Below are positions 1 to 5,000 of a stretch of 5,000 bases of DNA, one piece after another (position 1 is the stretch's first letter; every line of letters starts with the position of its first letter). Location of the stretch: assembly GCA_900769465.1 (NCBI GenBank), contig CAAGGT010000157.1, positions 1 through 5,000 of the forward strand, given 5' to 3'. Position numbers and translations under genes: made by a program. Below the pieces are notes generated by a model. The model made no database searches. It saw only the letters and a program-made list of their open reading frames with translations, and was not told where the DNA came from. This stretch comes from Bacteroidaceae bacterium. GTDB taxonomy: Bacteria > Bacteroidota > Bacteroidia > Bacteroidales > Bacteroidaceae.

Positions 1-1354
<1,354 letters not shown>

Positions 1355-1359
1355 TTATT

Positions 1360-1379
1360 CATAAGCCTTTCGGCTAATG
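1360..1379 (-). other. Leader hairpin 5 next to the 16S 5' end, GAAA loop
   Basis: The transcript reads CATTAGCC-GAAA-GGCTTATG, an 8-position stem with one U-U mismatch and a GAAA tetraloop. It ends only about five nt before the predicted mature 16S 5' end. This spot is normally taken by the 5' arm of the long 16S processing stem. The matching 3' arm, if any, lies outside the window. Confidence 0.55.
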
Positions 1380-1398
1380 ATTTCATTTCAATGTTTTA

Positions 1399-1421
1399 AT
1401 CCCTTTATCTATTAAAGGAAT
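1399..1421 (-). other. Leader hairpin 4, 9-bp stem
   Basis: In the transcript ATTCCTTTA pairs with TAAAGGGAT around the loop ATAGA, giving nine consecutive pairs including one U-G. It follows hairpin 3 after a single base. The role is unknown; a place in 16S precursor folding or processing is a reasonable guess. Confidence 0.55.
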
Positions 1422-1422
1422 C

Positions 1423-1444
1423 GTTTGAGATTTTTCTCTCAAAC
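1423..1444 (-). other. Leader hairpin 3, 8-bp stem
   Basis: The transcript reads GTTTGAGA, a 6-nt loop GAAAAA, then TCTCAAAC, giving a perfect 8-bp stem. It begins 4 nt after hairpin 2, so the two would stack closely. Its 5' arm overlaps a copy of GAGTTTGA, the octamer that also lies at the start of 16S (see findings). Confidence 0.6.
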
Positions 1445-1448
1445 TCGG

Positions 1449-1466
1449 GTTAAGATTTCTCTTAAC
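1449..1466 (-). other. Leader hairpin 2, GAAA loop
   Basis: The transcript reads GTTAAGA-GAAA-TCTTAAC, a perfect 7-bp stem with a GAAA tetraloop. No U-run follows it on the minus strand, so it is not a terminator for the 16S unit. Read on the plus strand it is followed by GTTTTTC and could be a weak antisense terminator. Confidence 0.6.
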
Positions 1467-1522
1467 GTTTTTCTTTCTTCGATATCTCTATCTTAGAACC
1501 TTTACTGCACGTTTCAGCTTTT

Positions 1523-1538
1523 ATTACATCTCTGTAAT
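1523..1538 (-). other. Leader hairpin 1, GAGA loop
   Basis: In the transcript, ATTACA and TGTAAT form a 6-bp perfect stem closed by a GNRA-type GAGA tetraloop. The helix can continue outward after a 2x2 internal loop: CAGTTT pairs with AAGCTG (six pairs, one G-U), spanning about 1515 to 1546. A further ACG/CGU pairing lies beyond an AAA/AAA internal loop. It follows boxA in the leader and may help shape or process the precursor. Confidence 0.55.
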
Positions 1539-1570
1539 CTAAACTGTTTCGTTTTCTTTCCTTCCCTATT

Positions 1571-1590
1571 TATTTCTTTTCAAAGAACTT
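1571..1590 (-). promoter_or_regulatory. boxA-like rRNA antitermination motif
   Basis: The minus strand reads AAGTTCTTTGAAAAGAAATA, with the core GTTCTTTGAAAA at 1588 to 1577. This is very close to the rRNA boxA of other bacteria (E. coli type TGCTCTTTAACAA, Bacillus type GTTCTTTGAAAACT). It sits about 25 to 40 nt after the predicted transcription start. In known systems nascent boxA RNA is bound by NusB and NusE (S10), and the complex protects untranslated rRNA transcripts from Rho. The position supports the promoter call and marks this as a true rrn leader. The precise ends are approximate. Confidence 0.72.
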
Positions 1591-1622
1591 TTCGATTTTC
1601 TTATTAACCGAACGTGAATAAG

Positions 1623-1652
1623 AGTATAACTTATTCTTTATATTTTTGTCAA
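1623..1652 (-). promoter_or_regulatory. Sigma-70-type promoter for the 16S transcription unit
   Basis: On the minus strand a perfect -35 box TTGACA (1652 to 1647) is followed after 18 nt by TATACT (1628 to 1623), one base from the TATAAT consensus. The expected start is about A1615 or C1616, which gives a leader of about 260 nt before 16S. Bases just after the -10 are CTTATTC. This is a strong core promoter by sequence and the only well-formed one I found in the gap. The 18-nt spacing is one longer than the optimum. The A+T-rich discriminator differs from the G+C-rich one known at stringently controlled E. coli rrn P1 promoters. Function is inferred from sequence and position only. Confidence 0.82.
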
Positions 1653-1695
1653 TAACTTTTTTGTAAAATTATTGATTTTTTTTCGAATTATTTTT
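1653..1695 (-). promoter_or_regulatory. A+T-rich UP-element-like segment upstream of the 16S promoter
   Basis: Directly upstream of the -35 box the minus strand is almost pure A and T, with an A-tract of eight in the TTCGAAAAAAAATC segment and a second run in TTTTACAAAAAAG. Strong rRNA promoters in many bacteria carry such UP elements, which are bound by the C-terminal domains of the RNA polymerase alpha subunit. Here the A-tracts lie in roughly the right place. The whole gap is A+T-rich, so the composition alone is weak proof. Confidence 0.5.
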
Positions 1696-1725
1696 TGAGT
1701 CAATTTGTGATGTTAAGACATTTGG

Positions 1726-1733
1726 AAAAAAAA
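1726..1733 (-). terminator. U8 run directly after 5S, possible terminator
   Basis: The 5S 3' strand GCCAGGC (1740 to 1734) is followed at once by T8 and then CC on the minus strand. A G+C-rich helix followed directly by a U-run is the signature of an intrinsic terminator. Here the only obvious helix is the 5S terminal helix I itself, whose partner strand is about 105 nt upstream. I saw no separate short hairpin before the U-run. Termination here would close the 23S-5S unit before the 16S promoter. The U-run is plain; the function is inferred. Confidence 0.5.
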
Positions 1734-1846
1734 GCCTGGCAGCTACCTACTTTCCCACTTTGCAGCAGTATCATCGGCGTAAGAGAGCTTGACTTCCGTG
1801 TTCGGAATGGGAACGGGTATTACCTCTCCACTATGGCCACCAGGCA
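1733..1846 (-). rRNA. rrf: 5S ribosomal RNA, complete
   Basis: This is the small RNA of the large ribosomal subunit central protuberance, bound by proteins L5, L18 and L25. The ends come from terminal helix I, with GCCTGG near 1845 pairing with CCAGGC ending at 1734. Inside are the conserved CCCGTTCCCATTCCGAACAC loop region (near 1818 to 1799), GGAAGTCAAGC, and CGCCGATGATACTGC. The length, about 114 nt, is normal for bacterial 5S. It lies about 145 nt after 23S on the same strand and is presumably cut from the same precursor. The open frame that overlaps it on the minus strand is an artefact. Confidence 0.96.
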
Positions 1847-1865
1847 TTATTAACAAGAGATTTTT

Positions 1866-1917
1866 CATATAAGTTTTCAAGTATTTTTCATCAGGCCAAC
1901 TTATATGCTTTTTTTTT
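1866..1917 (+). terminator. Terminator-like inverted repeat facing the antisense strand
   Basis: On the plus strand CATATAAGTT (1866-1875) and AACTTATATG (1898-1907) form a perfect 10-bp inverted repeat around a 22-nt loop. A C and T9 (1909-1917) follow at once. The layout resembles an intrinsic terminator for transcription running against the rRNA. The stem is A+T-rich and the loop is long, so it would be weak. In the rRNA precursor the same repeat gives a 10-bp stem just before 5S and could serve in 5S maturation instead. No plus-strand gene is present that would need it. Confidence 0.3.
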
Positions 1918-1935
1918 GACATTCTTTTCAATGTC
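1918..1935 (-). other. Spacer hairpin GACATT/AATGTC
   Basis: In the transcript GACATT, the loop GAAAAG and AATGTC form a 6-bp perfect stem followed by an A9 run. With A rather than U after it, this is not a terminator for the rRNA strand. It may be a simple spacer fold or a nuclease target during maturation. Confidence 0.4.
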
Positions 1936-1976
1936 GGAAGAAACTTTATTCTTTCTTTTTGTCGGTAAAATATACA

Positions 1977-1990
1977 CAGAAACGATAATA

Positions 1991-1999
<9 letters not shown>
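1977..1999 (-). promoter_or_regulatory. 23S processing stem, 3' arm
   Basis: In the transcript this arm starts inside the last bases of 23S and runs into the spacer. It is the reverse complement of the segment at 4919-4941 with one mismatch in 23 positions (16 pairs, one A-G mismatch, 6 pairs). The two ends of precursor 23S therefore form a long helix of the kind cut by RNase III in other bacteria. The inner eight pairs are the terminal helix of mature 23S. Confidence 0.85.
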
Positions 2000-4918
<2,919 letters not shown>

Positions 4919-4926
<8 letters not shown>

Positions 4927-4941
4927 ATATTATCTTTTCTG
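4919..4941 (-). promoter_or_regulatory. 23S processing stem, 5' arm
   Basis: In the transcript this is the segment CAGAAAAGATAATATGG followed by TCAAGC, crossing from the spacer into the first bases of 23S. It pairs with 1999 to 1977 as described for the 3' arm. Past three mismatches, four more pairs (ATAT with ATAT) can form outward. The precise pairing confirms that both ends of this 23S come from one precursor and that the gene is intact. Confidence 0.85.
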
Positions 4942-5000
4942 CTCATATAAAACTTTTTCTAACTCCTACTTCTGTCAAGCTCGACTAGTTCGCAATAACT
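4927..5000 (-). other. Spacer or leader upstream of 23S, partial
   Basis: Seventy-four nt upstream of 23S are visible. They hold the outer 5' arm of the processing stem, a TTGACA (4978 to 4973), and a small inverted repeat AGTT/AACT at the window edge (4987-5000). There is no complete tRNA, and no tRNA-Ile or tRNA-Ala 3' end is recognisable. TTGACA has no -10 box at 16 to 18 nt; the nearest TATA-like stretch is 21 to 23 nt away, so I do not call a promoter. This could be the end of a 16S-23S spacer or a 23S leader. The window is too short to tell. Confidence 0.6.

Larger units (their letters stand above)
1355..1732 (-). other. 5S-16S intergenic region with 16S promoter and leader
   Basis: This 378-nt stretch separates the 3' end of 5S from the 5' end of 16S and is strongly A+T-rich. 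In transcript order it holds the T8 run after 5S, an A-rich upstream segment, a sigma-70-type promoter, a boxA-like motif and a leader with five local hairpins. All of these are entered separately. No tRNA cloverleaf and no credible open reading frame is present. The layout shows that 16S is not simply an extension of the upstream 23S-5S transcript but has a dedicated start signal. Readthrough from the upstream unit remains possible. Confidence 0.85.
1847..1990 (-). other. 23S-5S intergenic spacer
   Basis: This ~144-nt A+T-rich spacer joins 23S and 5S in one precursor. It holds the outer part of the 3' arm of the 23S processing stem (1977 to 1990) and two inverted repeats (1918-1935 and 1866-1907). 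No tRNA and no promoter with proper spacing is visible. Confidence 0.8.

Noticed and set aside
1698..1703. Second -35-like TTGACT in the 5S-16S gap
   Set aside because: No matching -10 box at proper spacing; it may be a decayed repeat of the real promoter or chance in A+T-rich DNA.
4949..4978. TTGACA upstream of 23S as a promoter
   Set aside because: No -10 box at 16 to 18 nt; TATA-like bases are 21 to 23 nt away. It stays a weak possibility.

Overview
This window is almost entirely ribosomal RNA, all transcribed from the minus strand. It contains no protein-coding gene that I can support. Read in the direction of transcription (high to low coordinates), it holds the last ~74 nt of the spacer upstream of a 23S gene, a complete 23S rRNA (about 4926 to 1991), a 23S-5S spacer, a complete 5S rRNA (about 1846 to 1733), a 378-nt A+T-rich intergenic stretch, and a 16S rRNA. 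The 16S begins near 1354 and runs off the left edge, missing about the last 190 nt.

The organism is a bacterium, most likely a member of the Spirochaetota. The 16S 5' region carries the stretch GCGCGTCTTAAGCATGC right after the universal start motif, which is typical of Treponema and other spirochaetes. Several other 16S segments, such as CTAAGAATATTCCGC followed by GACGAAAGTCTGACGG, also read like Treponema-type 16S as I remember it. The genus cannot be fixed by eye. The non-rRNA spacers are very A+T-rich compared with the rRNA genes, which suggests an A+T-rich genome.

The order 23S-5S-16S on one strand is not the order of a single classical operon (16S-23S-5S). The 16S has its own transcription start region in the 5S-16S gap: TTGACA and TATACT with an 18-nt spacer at 1652-1623, A-rich DNA upstream, a boxA-like antitermination motif at 1588-1577, and a ~260-nt leader holding five local hairpins. 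The simplest reading is the end of one transcription unit (23S-5S, with T8 directly after 5S) followed by the start of a second (16S onward). Two tandem rrn operons would give this. So would a rearranged or unlinked set of rRNA genes, which is known in some spirochaetes, or an assembly join between rrn copies. The window alone cannot decide.

The 23S ends are bracketed by a nearly perfect processing stem: 4919-4941 pairs with 1977-1999 over 23 positions with one mismatch, as expected for an RNase III-type precursor stem. The 23S-5S spacer holds two further inverted repeats, one of which looks like an intrinsic terminator for the opposite (antisense) strand. No tRNA, CRISPR, transposon or other mobile element is visible.
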